64,000 nt of DNA from Nitrososphaerota archaeon (lineage in GTDB: Archaea; Thermoproteota; Nitrososphaeria; Nitrososphaerales; JACPRH01), in NCBI GenBank assembly GCA_016190055.1, contig JACPRH010000006.1, forward strand, positions 1 through 64,000, read 5' to 3'. The notes beneath the pieces are model-generated. The model saw only the letters and a program-made list of their open reading frames with translations. It did not search any database and was not told the DNA's origin. Of the stretch, positions 34,325 to 42,916 are shown piece after piece; positions within the stretch are counted from its first letter, which is position 1, and the number at the start of each line of letters is the position of its first letter. The translations under genes were made by a program, and so were the position numbers.

Positions 34325-35239
34325 ATGCAGAATAACGCTAGCTCCTCAAGCACCGTTGCTTTGACCCAGCCAAGCGAGCCTGAATGGGTGACATATGCTA
34401 GGAGCCTCTTGGAGGAGAGCAGGACAGATATCAAAGTCGCCCGGATGTTGTCGAAGTCGCCATCGCCGGGGATGCAGAGGAGACGGCTCTTCTTTCTCCA
34501 GCAGTCAATGGAGAAGGCGACCAAGAGCATCATGCCGATCATAGGACCAATGGTAATGAACCTGTCCAAGGTTCTCACGTTCGGGCACCTTTTGGGAGGC
34601 AGTGGCCTTCGCGATGACAAGGCGCTGGAAGCCCTTACCGAGAGGGCGAGACGGCTGTTTAGGGAGTACACGGTAAACACGCGGGACGCTCCCAAGAAGC
34701 TGGGCCATGATCCCTCGGAGAGATTGCAGATCATGTCGCTGCTCGAATCCCTCTACAGTTACTCCAGAACAATCGGGCTGGATCAGGAAATAGTTGACAA
34801 CATACAAAACACGCTGGCGTCATTCAAGGAAGACGAGCCATCCAAGATTATCGCGCGGATAGAGGGGGAGGAAACACGCAGGGAACAGTTGGTGCAGAGG
34901 AAAGAGGAATTGAAGTCTCGCATGTCAACGCAGGGTCTCAGCCAGCAGCAGCGTTCAGTAGAGTTCTGGAAACTGATTGTGGTGCCGGGCCACTTGATTG
35001 ACATGATGGAAATCGTCCTGTACTTCCGCTTATGCTCATGCCTTGCACAGTTTGAGCAGGCAAGCCGGTATCCCGAGGAGCAAGTGCCGAAGCACCTTAT
35101 GGACAGCCTCGACATCATCGACTACCGAGCAGCCAAGTTAATCGAAAAATGCGCCAAGTTGTATAAAGATCCATGGGCCATAAGAACGTGGGACAATATG
35201 CTCCAGGAAGAATCTGGGAGGAGCGACATGGCCTGCTAG
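34325..35239 (+). CDS. HEPN-like helical protein, hypothetical
   Basis: A 304-residue soluble helical protein (ATG 34325; an upstream in-frame ATG at 34259 would overlap the divergent gene). Residues 20-75 resemble a HEPN domain: ARSLLEESRTDIKVARML followed by RRRLFFLQQSMEKATKSIMPI, the family's QQ-x2-EKA-x-K helix. No clear R-x4-6-H ribonuclease motif is present, so it may be a non-catalytic HEPN protein. The middle (IARIEGEETRREQLVQRKEEL) is a likely coiled coil. HEPN proteins are frequent in defence islands, which fits its place on this element. Confidence 0.55.
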   Translation: MQNNASSSSTVALTQPSEPEWVTYARSLLEESRTDIKVARMLSKSPSPGMQRRRLFFLQQSMEKATKSIMPIIGPMVMNLSKVLTFGHLLGGSGLRDDKALEALTERARRLFREYTVNTRDAPKKLGHDPSERLQIMSLLESLYSYSRTIGLDQEIVDNIQNTLASFKEDEPSKIIARIEGEETRREQLVQRKEELKSRMSTQGLSQQQRSVEFWKLIVVPGHLIDMMEIVLYFRLCSCLAQFEQASRYPEEQVPKHLMDSLDIIDYRAAKLIEKCAKLYKDPWAIRTWDNMLQEESGRSDMAC

Positions 35240-35562
35240 GACATGGATCTACCCAAGAATGCGCACTAGCAGCAGAGCACAAGATGAGGGCAGATTTTGA
35301 GCTGATAAATCAAGTCAAGTGTAAGGTGACAAGTAGCTTTTGAGGCAAAATTCTTCAGTCACCTCTTGCAGACAGGTGCTAGATGATAGCTACTAAGCAT
35401 GATATGCTAAAGGTGAGCCTTTTTCAAACTGGGATAATTTGAGGACTATGGAGCTTATGCCGATTTTAGTGTCCTTTGCTTAGGATGTATTGAATTGGAA
35501 AAACTTCGCTTAAGGTCACAGATATCGCGAGTAGAAGGAAGTAGACTTGGCTTTCTGTGTTA
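35240..35562. other. intergenic region, nothing identified
   Basis: About 320 bases between the HEPN-like gene and the 3' end of the AbrB-tailed gene on the opposite strand. AT-rich, with no tRNA, repeat or open frame that I can support. Confidence 0.35.
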
Positions 35563-36156
35563 TTATTCAAGTTTTATCTTTGCCTTTCTGAGTATAACGT
35601 TGCCAGAGGAGTCTTGGAGAAAAGCTATGTAATCACCTGTCTGAAGTTGAAGTTTCTTAATAATTTCTTGAGGCAACCTGACAGCATTTTCGTTCTCGAA
35701 CTTGGAAAAACGAGGACTGCCAGAAGAACTGTCTTCAGCTTTTTGATCCACTTCGGTTTGCTTCTTACAATACTCAGTTTCATACCAGTCAAGCAAGTAT
35801 CGGTATTGCTGAGGTATTTCCTCGGGACTTGGAGTTATTTTGCCTTTTTCTCTTGATGGATGATACGGGTCTCCAGGGCGATATAGTCTGAACCATCCAT
35901 TGCTAACAGCTAAAAGTTTTCTGTGTATATCGGGTTGAGCTTTTCTGTTGGCAACGCAGTGCGAAGAAATATGTGTGGTGAGTGTAGAATCGGATACCTG
36001 CAACAGGCCTAGTTGCTTTGCCTTTTGAAAGATTTCTTTATGACTAAATTTATCCCTGCTCGTATTTTCTTGGTGAAGAAGAGCGGTCGCTATCCAAACG
36101 ACTGCAGCCGTTGATGGCCCAGTCGAATATTTTTCGAAGTCTATCTCAGACGCCAT
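35563..36156 (-). CDS. two-domain protein: N-terminal helical domain plus AbrB-like swapped-hairpin domain
   Basis: A 197-residue protein. The first 110 residues look like a winged-helix-type domain found near restriction genes (ATALLHQENTSRDKFSHKEIFQKAKQLGLL, HISSHCVANRKAQPD, GWFRLYRPGDP). After a charged linker, the last 50 residues form an AbrB/SpoVT-type hairpin (FENENAVRLPQEIIKKLQLQTGDYIAFLQD). AbrB domains bind DNA as dimers, so this is probably a regulator, perhaps of the nearby defence genes. The N-terminal assignment is pattern-based only. Confidence 0.6.
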   Translation of the reverse strand: MASEIDFEKYSTGPSTAAVVWIATALLHQENTSRDKFSHKEIFQKAKQLGLLQVSDSTLTTHISSHCVANRKAQPDIHRKLLAVSNGWFRLYRPGDPYHPSREKGKITPSPEEIPQQYRYLLDWYETEYCKKQTEVDQKAEDSSSGSPRFSKFENENAVRLPQEIIKKLQLQTGDYIAFLQDSSGNVILRKAKIKLE

Positions 36157-36422
36157 ACATCAATATTACCCCTAAATCTTTATATAAAGATTACGCAAAT
36201 TTCTGAGAGGCTGTTTACCAGGGCTGGCGATAGCTATGCTTTTCTGAAGTGCAGGATGCATCGTCTATCCGCTTTGTTGGCAGGGTAAGTAATCAGGCAT
36301 ACATCACCCTAAGACGAAATACAGTCTAGGAAGACGATTGAGCTTCTAGGGCATGTATCACGTCAAGAAGTTTTCTCAGGAGGATGACTCGATATCGAAG
36401 TTGCTGCTTGAGTGGTTGGTCG

Positions 36423-37385
36423 TTATCTGTGACTAAGCCCAACAATTTGATCAATATCGCTGCGGTTGAGCTTGATTCTTGCGAGTCCTTTATCTCTATT
36501 CGCCCTAAACCAACTGACCCTTTCATCCAGCTGAGTCTCCCAAGCAGATGAATCAACCTTTATTTTCCTAATGATACTAGAGGCCGTTGCTGAAGGCCAA
36601 GCGCTCTTAACTTCTATTACGTACAAGATCTTTGATCCCTTTATTCTCGCTAATGCATCAATTTCCCCACATGGTAAGTCCTTAACATGCCACACTTGAC
36701 ATCTTAATTGTTTGAGTTTATCTCTAACCTTCTGCTCAAATTGGTGGGTTGTCTTATTTTGGTATTTTATAAAGTCGAATTCCGTCTTGATTAGTTCCCT
36801 TCGAACGTATTCAGTGTAAAGCATCCCTGCTCTACTAAGCGCAGTCGCACCAAAAATTACGTACACATGCTTACGCGAGCTTGCCACTCTTACAATTGGC
36901 TTGAAGACTACGCTATCAGTATTGCCAAAGAATTTGTACCATTTCCACTCGGCACCTAGCACTGGACTCTCAAGATAGGAAATTATCGCCTCGACAACTT
37001 CATTCTTCAGGTTTAATGTCGCTGATGCTTGATCAATTAACTTACTCAGCTCCATGAATTTAGCCTCAGAATAAAACAGGGTTGGATTAATAACACAAAT
37101 AGTGCTAACGAACTTGATGAACCGAAGCATATCAGTTAGTTTGAACCCAAACGTGCGAACAAATCCTTCGTCGAACGGCTCCCCCAAGCGAATATACCCA
37201 TTACTTTCTGAACTTGGGTTAGATTCAAGATATTTGTCGCTGTCTATTAACGCGTCAAAATAGTTAGTTATAGCGGCATCATATCCTTTTTCTAAATGCA
37301 CACTTATGACCGGTCTCATGCACCTCGACCGCGTCATTAGTTCTAGAATAGTGAAGATAATCTGAAGTATAACATAGTCCGACAA
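36423..37385 (-). CDS. PD-(D/E)XK nuclease domain (3' part of a frameshifted gene)
   Basis: A 320-residue frame whose last third is a PD-(D/E)XK nuclease: helix Glu217 (HQFEQKVRDKL), then GEIDALARIKG (Asp243) and YVIEVKSAW (Glu258, Lys260), the full D-(E/x)-K core. The preceding 200 residues are helical. It overlaps the frame at 37279-37770 by 107 bases in the +1 register, and both look like natural protein only up to the A-run at 37287-37291. Removing one A there gives one protein of about 450 residues. If genuinely separate, ATG near 37319 is the better start. Confidence 0.65.
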   Translation of the reverse strand: MSDYVILQIIFTILELMTRSRCMRPVISVHLEKGYDAAITNYFDALIDSDKYLESNPSSESNGYIRLGEPFDEGFVRTFGFKLTDMLRFIKFVSTICVINPTLFYSEAKFMELSKLIDQASATLNLKNEVVEAIISYLESPVLGAEWKWYKFFGNTDSVVFKPIVRVASSRKHVYVIFGATALSRAGMLYTEYVRRELIKTEFDFIKYQNKTTHQFEQKVRDKLKQLRCQVWHVKDLPCGEIDALARIKGSKILYVIEVKSAWPSATASSIIRKIKVDSSAWETQLDERVSWFRANRDKGLARIKLNRSDIDQIVGLSHR

Positions 37386-37770
37386 GACAATCTGTCAATC
37401 TAGCGAGACGAGCCTTGGTATCTCTATCAATGGGTCCTGAGCTTTCGCTGCCAGAGTTTATCACCGCTTCAACAAGATATCTATAGATAACGGCAAGCTC
37501 ATTTTTCTCTTGCTTCTTCTCGCTTTCCCCGTAAATTGCATATATTGAAGTAGTTTCAAAGTCTTGGTATATCTTGCGGAGTGCATCCTGTCTAGAAAAT
37601 TTTCTCAAGGTTGCAGTAATCTCTTGGTGGAATCTATTGGCCAACTGATTCACGATACGCTTAGCTTCATCCCCACTGAAAGTGCCTGTAGCACAGACGT
37701 CTAGCACAAGTTCTCTGAACTCATCTGTCAGGATATGTCTTACACCAAATTTGTCCTCAGGGTGGCTCAA
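37279..37770 (-). CDS. N-terminal part of the frameshifted nuclease gene, or a separate helical protein
   Basis: A 163-residue helical frame starting at TTG 37770 (no ATG is available; the next upstream in-frame stop is 14 codons earlier). No family is recognised. Its final residues (HETGHKCAFRK) run straight into GYDAAITNYFDAL of the neighbouring frame if one A of the run at 37287-37291 is skipped, so it is most likely the front of the PD-(D/E)XK nuclease gene. About 150 bases separate it from the zinc-ribbon gene upstream. Confidence 0.5.
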   Translation of the reverse strand: MSHPEDKFGVRHILTDEFRELVLDVCATGTFSGDEAKRIVNQLANRFHQEITATLRKFSRQDALRKIYQDFETTSIYAIYGESEKKQEKNELAVIYRYLVEAVINSGSESSGPIDRDTKARLARLTDCLVGLCYTSDYLHYSRTNDAVEVHETGHKCAFRKRI

Positions 37771-37920
37771 GAGAGTAAACTGGATTGTCTGAAGCCATTG
37801 AAATATAGTTTACTCGCAGCAGGAGTCATGCTAAGCCTTCAGTTGCTGGCAGGTGATTTGCAATTGTTGGTCACAAGGACTTTACAGAGTCCCTTACTAC
37901 CTGGTGAGCGATGTCTCCGA

Positions 37921-38946
37921 TTAAGAACTAGTTCCGTCTTGTTGTTCGCTTTCGGCAAAGCGCCTGCGAACTTCTGCGCTGAATTTATCGACAGCTTCAG
38001 GTGATAGTAGATCTAAGAGCCTTTCAAGTCTATGAAGCAATTCGTATCTTCGGAGATTCTCAGGTGTGTCATCAGGGATCTTAAGATATGTGGCTAGCCC
38101 TATTGACTTGCTGGTCTCCCTCTTCACCTGAGGATCCTTCAGCAATTCTGCGCAGTATTCCCCTAGCCCAATGATTATTCTTTTGAGGAGATTCCTCAAT
38201 CCAAAACAATAGACGAAGACCATTAGTCGCTCTCTAGCTAGCCCCAAATTAGCTAAATCTTCAGATTCCTTGCTTTTTACCCCGCTGAGACATTCGAACA
38301 ATGTAGTGAATACTCTGTCCGAGTAGAACGAACCGGCCTTCATGGGAAAGCCTAGTGATCCTGGATCAACCCAAACCCCGAGGTTGGGGTCATAATCGAC
38401 GTATAGTGTCGCTCGCCTTAAAGATTCTAAATCTTGGTATACGTTGTCTAGCTGATTTACCCATATCTTGAGAAGTTTCATCAGCTTGACGGCAGCCTTG
38501 ATGCGTTCATCGTGGTTCATAAACCTCTTATAGTAATCTTTGTCATAATCGAGATCCTTTCTTGACATAATGTACTCGAATGCTAGACCAGCTTTCCCCA
38601 CCTCCTGCATAGAATGGTGAAGAAGCGAAAGCGACGTGACTACCCTTGGGTAATCCATCTTGGACATGAACGTTCCTACTTCTTTATCACTTAGCTTCCC
38701 GATATCAGCGTCGCTTACGTTCATACACCAGTCGTAGAGGTCAGGTTCTGCTGACTTGAGAAGAAAATCAGCATCGAGCAGAAGCCTCGCTGCGTTAGAA
38801 GCTGCTAAAGTTGCGCACAAGTAAAGGCTACCCCATTTAATGCAACGGCAATAATGCTCTTGCCTCGATCGCCCTAAAGGGAATAGATAACCACCGGGCG
38901 GCTTCTCCTTACCGCAATTAGGGCAAATTTCCATATGTATCGGCAC
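37921..38946 (-). CDS. zinc-ribbon helical protein of unknown family
   Basis: A 341-residue protein, family not recognised. The start carries CPNCGKEKPPGG (Cys9, Cys12) and HYCRC (about 32-35), a four-ligand zinc site. The remainder is almost entirely helical with many charged residues. It is the first gene after the cysteine desulfurase on the same strand (140-base gap), so it may be a late member of the phosphorothioation operon or have its own promoter. A zinc ribbon plus helical body suits a nucleic-acid-binding or scaffold role, but this is a guess. Confidence 0.6.
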   Translation of the reverse strand: MPIHMEICPNCGKEKPPGGYLFPLGRSRQEHYCRCIKWGSLYLCATLAASNAARLLLDADFLLKSAEPDLYDWCMNVSDADIGKLSDKEVGTFMSKMDYPRVVTSLSLLHHSMQEVGKAGLAFEYIMSRKDLDYDKDYYKRFMNHDERIKAAVKLMKLLKIWVNQLDNVYQDLESLRRATLYVDYDPNLGVWVDPGSLGFPMKAGSFYSDRVFTTLFECLSGVKSKESEDLANLGLARERLMVFVYCFGLRNLLKRIIIGLGEYCAELLKDPQVKRETSKSIGLATYLKIPDDTPENLRRYELLHRLERLLDLLSPEAVDKFSAEVRRRFAESEQQDGTSS

Positions 38947-39086
38947 TTCAACCAGAGATATAAGCTAGTTTCAATGTCGCTGTAAAGTCATCAACTAGCG
39001 CTGAACAAATCACACCCTCAACAAATCGTTAAATTAAGAGAGCGCATTTTCAACCAAAATAAGGCCTAAATTTTTCCAGATAATTA

Positions 39087-40271
39087 TCAGTTTAGAGCAG
39101 AAAAGCTACTGACTGCCTCAGATATTATACTGCTCGCTTGCTCTACTTCGCTTCTAGTGGTAAACCGGCCAAGTCCGACTCGGATAGTGCTATAGGCGTC
39201 CTCTCGCGATAAGCCAATCGCTAATAGGACATGCGAAGGCTCTGGTGCGCCCGAGGCACAGGCTGAACCAGTGCTAAGGATCAGTTGGGGCATATTCACG
39301 ATCATAGCTTCTGCCTCTATCCTTGGGAATGTTAAGCTACTATTACCCGGGAGCCTATTGGAAATTGCACCGTTAATCTGCATGTTATCAATTTGTGAGT
39401 ACAGATTCTCTTCAAATAAGTCTCGCAAAGAACTGATGTGACTAGCTTCTTTGGGTAGTTCCTTTGAGCTGATGGCACAAGCTTCTCCAAAACCTACGAT
39501 GCCGGGTACATTAAGGGTTCCTGATCTAAGGTTATGTTCTTGGCCACCTCCTATTAGGAGCGGCTTTAATGGGAATGAGTGAGGTCCGTCGTTTATGAAA
39601 AGCGCGCCTACACCTTTGGGTCCATAAAGCTTGTGAGAACTGACAGAAAGCAAGTCTATTCCCCACATCCTAACATTGACTGGAATTTTACCCACTGCCT
39701 GGGCAGCATCACAATGCACAACTGCGCCTCTATCATGCGCCATCTCCACGATTTGCGGAATAGGCTGTAAAGTTCCGATCTCGTTATTGGCTGCCTGAAC
39801 AGAAACCACTAGGGTTCTATTGGTAATTACCTTTCTCGCTGACTCAAGATCAACAAGACCAGTTCTATCCACTGGCAGAAGTTTGATGGTATAGCCTAGT
39901 TCGTGACACACATTTAAAACAGATTTATGTTCAATTGGCGTCGTCACAATTTCGTTTCTTTTACCTCGATACGCTCTAGCAAATCCCTGTAAGGCGAGAT
40001 TATTGCTCTCTGTGGCACCTGCTGTGAAGATTATCTCTTCAGGCATGGCTCCCATGATCCCGGATATTTGCATACGTGCCTTTTCCACCGCTTCAGCTGC
40101 TTCTTGACCACAGGGATGCAATGAACTAGATGGATTTCCAAACTTCTCTATGAAATAGGGTAACATAGCGTTCAATACACGTGTGTCACAGGGGGTTGTC
40201 GCATGATAGTCCAGATAGATCGCTCTTGCTAACTGATTTTGCTCAGGCTTCCTACGATTCATGCTAAGCAT
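39087..40271 (-). CDS. sspA: cysteine desulfurase of the phosphorothioation system (SspA/DndA-like)
   Basis: A 394-residue PLP enzyme that takes sulfur from cysteine onto its own cysteine as persulfide. IYLDYHATTPC opens the fold, TAGATESNN and HKSVLN line the cofactor site, Lys214 (SSHKLYGPKG) is the Schiff-base lysine, and Cys338 in STGSACASGAPEP is the catalytic cysteine on its loop. The motifs equal IscS/NifS, so sequence alone cannot tell a housekeeping enzyme from a Dnd/Ssp one. The call rests on its position at the end of the sspB-C-D operon, 46 bases after the DGQHR gene. No IscU-type scaffold is nearby. Confidence 0.85.
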   Translation of the reverse strand: MLSMNRRKPEQNQLARAIYLDYHATTPCDTRVLNAMLPYFIEKFGNPSSSLHPCGQEAAEAVEKARMQISGIMGAMPEEIIFTAGATESNNLALQGFARAYRGKRNEIVTTPIEHKSVLNVCHELGYTIKLLPVDRTGLVDLESARKVITNRTLVVSVQAANNEIGTLQPIPQIVEMAHDRGAVVHCDAAQAVGKIPVNVRMWGIDLLSVSSHKLYGPKGVGALFINDGPHSFPLKPLLIGGGQEHNLRSGTLNVPGIVGFGEACAISSKELPKEASHISSLRDLFEENLYSQIDNMQINGAISNRLPGNSSLTFPRIEAEAMIVNMPQLILSTGSACASGAPEPSHVLLAIGLSREDAYSTIRVGLGRFTTRSEVEQASSIISEAVSSFSALN

Positions 40272-40317
40272 CCCAGCGTTATTATATTAGAATTGTATAG
40301 GATCGGTAAGTCAGCGG

Positions 40318-41613
40318 TCATGGATACCGTAATAACTCGACTTCTTTCTTTTCTATGTTGAGCCGACCAGCAAGTTTCTTCCTCAAGTCATCTTCAGTTA
40401 CTTTTAACTTTGCAAGATGTCCACCGACGCTATAGAACATCAGTAATTCAGCTGCTTTCTGGTTCTCCGGTTCAGTTTTCATTACGCTGCTAGATGGATC
40501 CCAGAGTAGACCCACCCAGGGTTTGTTACTTAACATCATGGGCACCTTAGATATACGTTCGATTGCTGCATCAAGAGAAAGTTTCTCGTAAAACATCAGA
40601 TTACGGATTACCCTTGTTGTAATGAGTAGGCCCATAGGTCGAAATAGTAGATGTCCCCCGTCAGAGCTTCGGTATTGTCCCGCCACCTGCTTTTCTGGTT
40701 TACTCTCTTTCATTTCTTGGACTTGCGGGAAATACTTGCATAGTGTATCCCAGAAACGTGTTGAGTCCTTGTAAAGTTCCTTAAGTTTATCATCTGATGG
40801 GCGCTTTGTCCTAAACCTCTTCCACGCTTTTGTGGCACTACCCATACTGAGATAGATGTTTAGACAATCATAAAGAGCAATGATACTTGTAAAACTTTGC
40901 TTGTCCTTTACCGAGACACTTTTTGGCATCCTCAAAGATATTTTTTCTTGGAAAAGAGAATAGTCCTCAACTAGATCTCTCGTAATTATTGCTACTGCAT
41001 CATCTTCGTCCAACGCGATAGTATCTTTCTTTCCGACTGGCTTGGCATATTTATTGAGGGTGGTAAAGAGACGTCTTGTACGCTGAAACCCTTCTGGATC
41101 CTTATCCCTTTGTGTCTGGGTAATAGCCGCAACGAATATTACAGAAATCTCCTCGTTCGCAAGTTTAGGATCGTCACGAATAGCATCTCGGATGCCCTGC
41201 ACTCTATGCTGTCCATCAATGGCGAACAACGTTTCATGCCCGTCAAGCCTCAGAATGCCTAAGGCCCCTTTAATGTAATCAGGTAATTCTTCTGAAAAAG
41301 TGATTGGCATATCACGTATGGATAACTCGAACCAGTTAGGATTGCCTCCGTAAGCACCCACAACTAATGAATTGAAGAACCGTTGATCCTGTGTCTTCAA
41401 ATATTCTGCTATATCCTCGGCTCTGGGTTCAAGGCTCCGTTGAAGAAGCTCCTGTAATCGCTTACTGGAATGTATCTGCTGGACTATGTTTATTCGTTTA
41501 ACAACTTCACTCATCTTCATGAATGAAATATAGTAATGCCATATACCCATATGCGCTTTAAGCGCGGGAAGCACCAAAACTTCATTATTATCTCTATTTT
41601 CTGAATTACTCAT
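40318..41613 (-). CDS. DGQHR-domain protein (DndB-like)
   Basis: A 431-residue protein with DGQHR at 133-137 (TLFAIDGQHRVQGI) and the downstream RRLFTTLNKYAKPVGKKD block of the DGQHR/DndB family. DndB proteins bind phosphorothioated DNA and repress dnd operons; the related DGQQR motif of DUF262/SspE is an NTPase site used in phosphorothioate-sensing restriction. Whether this copy regulates or takes part in restriction is open. It overlaps the GIY-YIG gene by four bases (ATGA type), so the two are translated together, probably in equal amounts. Confidence 0.8.
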   Translation of the reverse strand: MSNSENRDNNEVLVLPALKAHMGIWHYYISFMKMSEVVKRINIVQQIHSSKRLQELLQRSLEPRAEDIAEYLKTQDQRFFNSLVVGAYGGNPNWFELSIRDMPITFSEELPDYIKGALGILRLDGHETLFAIDGQHRVQGIRDAIRDDPKLANEEISVIFVAAITQTQRDKDPEGFQRTRRLFTTLNKYAKPVGKKDTIALDEDDAVAIITRDLVEDYSLFQEKISLRMPKSVSVKDKQSFTSIIALYDCLNIYLSMGSATKAWKRFRTKRPSDDKLKELYKDSTRFWDTLCKYFPQVQEMKESKPEKQVAGQYRSSDGGHLLFRPMGLLITTRVIRNLMFYEKLSLDAAIERISKVPMMLSNKPWVGLLWDPSSSVMKTEPENQKAAELLMFYSVGGHLAKLKVTEDDLRKKLAGRLNIEKKEVELLRYP

Positions 41614-42101
41614 GGAAACGCAGCCTTCACAACAGGATTTAGCTCTGCTCCGAACTCGTCATTACAAGGAGGGATATATGCACTTCTTAACTTATGTTCA
41701 ACATCGTCAAGCAATGCCTTATCCACTTCTGTATAATAGAACCAAATATTGTTGTTATACAACGTTAGACATCTAAAGATCTTTGGACGCCCGCTCTCTC
41801 GCCGCTCGGAAGTCAGATACTCCCCAAACCTACGTCTTAGGGAATCTGTTTGTCCCACATACATCAAATAAGCGCAATTTGGATGATTGGCAATGCTCGG
41901 CATTACAACCAGAGTATAAATTCCTGACTTGGCCGGAATGTTACGCTTTTCTGAATCCACTAGCCTGTAACTACGCCAGTTATGCGTATCAACATAAGTC
42001 GCCCAATATTTGGGCGAAAGCGCAAACGAGTAGACATAGCTCATCAAGTCACTTTGCTTACCAACCATATCTACGTGTTCTAAAGGTTGCATACTAAGCA
42101 C
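41610..42101 (-). CDS. GIY-YIG nuclease embedded in the phosphorothioation operon
   Basis: A 163-residue protein that is mostly one GIY-YIG domain after about 55 N-terminal residues. All catalytic landmarks are in place: SGIYTLVV (60-62), MYVGQT (81-83), the arginine at 90/91 (SLRRRFGEY), the metal Glu135 (DDVEHKLRS) and the closing PPCN (Asn147). It should therefore be an active, metal-dependent DNA nuclease. It overlaps sspD by 22 bases and the DGQHR gene by four, which makes it an integral member. Candidate role: cutting DNA that lacks, or carries foreign, phosphorothioate marks, guided by the DGQHR partner. Confidence 0.85.
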   Translation of the reverse strand: MLSMQPLEHVDMVGKQSDLMSYVYSFALSPKYWATYVDTHNWRSYRLVDSEKRNIPAKSGIYTLVVMPSIANHPNCAYLMYVGQTDSLRRRFGEYLTSERRESGRPKIFRCLTLYNNNIWFYYTEVDKALLDDVEHKLRSAYIPPCNDEFGAELNPVVKAAFP

Positions 42102-42916
42102 CCATCCTGGTTATCTCGATCGATATCGAATTGTCCAGAAAATATCTCTACTAGCGTACTGTGCTGGTTCCTAGCAGTCTCTTGAGCCATACGTTTGGCA
42201 TCTTGCTCTATTATTTGTTGGATGCGCTGGGGCTTTGATAGTTCATCCAAGCCTTCCCTTTGGGACCATGTATAGTCGAGTTCAGGTTTCTCATACCCCT
42301 TTGCCTTTTCAAACAAGTCGGGATGGTTCTTAAGGAGACCTACCCATTCAATACGACGCTGGAAAAAGCAGAAGTAGCAGCCTGAACGAGTGCGCCACGA
42401 ATAATAATTTGGCATACCGATTCCGCTTTCTTCAAGGATCTTGAAGACGTCTCTTTTAGATATTTTAGCGTCCTTAAACGGATAGACTGGCGTGATGTTG
42501 GGCTTAGTCGAGATATAGCCCTGCCTATTCTCATCGCCCCTTATTGCTATGTATAAGCGGACTGAGTCATCGCCTATGTACACCTCAAATGGCTCAATCT
42601 TTAGCTTGCGAGTACACCAGCGTACTTGAGGTGACGGCAAGTAGTTTCGATACACGGCTAGCCAATGGTCGAAACCTCTTTCTCCTCGCTTAGACGATAA
42701 TCGGACTATTGGCTTACCTAGGTAAGATTCGACTTTATTGAGAAACTCATAAGTCTCCGGCAACTCCTTGTGAGTATCGCAAAAGACGTACTCCATGTTT
42801 ATTTCAGGATGGTTGTTCTTCATGTAGACGCTTAGGGCAGTGCTGTCTTTTCCGCCTGAAAGCAACAGTATATGTCTGATGGGTTTTGCGTTGTCCATGT
42901 TAGTTCTCCTTTTCAT
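42080..42916 (-). CDS. sspD: PP-loop ATP pyrophosphatase / PAPS-reductase-like protein (SspD/DndC-like)
   Basis: A 278-residue enzyme of the adenine-nucleotide alpha-hydrolase group. The PP-loop SGGKDS is at 20-25. Cysteine pairs follow: Cys101 in RWCTRKLK and CYFC (180-183) in SGCYFCFFQRR, arranged like the cluster ligands of PAPS-reductase-type DndC/SspD; a last CLVC lies at the C-terminus. In phosphorothioation, this protein activates the DNA phosphate with ATP and passes sulfur from the desulfurase. Overlaps of 17 bases with sspC and 22 bases with the GIY-YIG gene show tight coupling. Confidence 0.85.
   Translation of the reverse strand: MKRRTNMDNAKPIRHILLLSGGKDSTALSVYMKNNHPEINMEYVFCDTHKELPETYEFLNKVESYLGKPIVRLSSKRGERGFDHWLAVYRNYLPSPQVRWCTRKLKIEPFEVYIGDDSVRLYIAIRGDENRQGYISTKPNITPVYPFKDAKISKRDVFKILEESGIGMPNYYSWRTRSGCYFCFFQRRIEWVGLLKNHPDLFEKAKGYEKPELDYTWSQREGLDELSKPQRIQQIIEQDAKRMAQETARNQHSTLVEIFSGQFDIDRDNQDGCLVCNL

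Noticed and set aside
39087-40271. Housekeeping IscS/NifS assignment
   Set aside because: No iscU, suf or tRNA-thiolation gene is adjacent, and the gene ends a phosphorothioation operon. Motifs alone would not exclude it, so this is a context decision.
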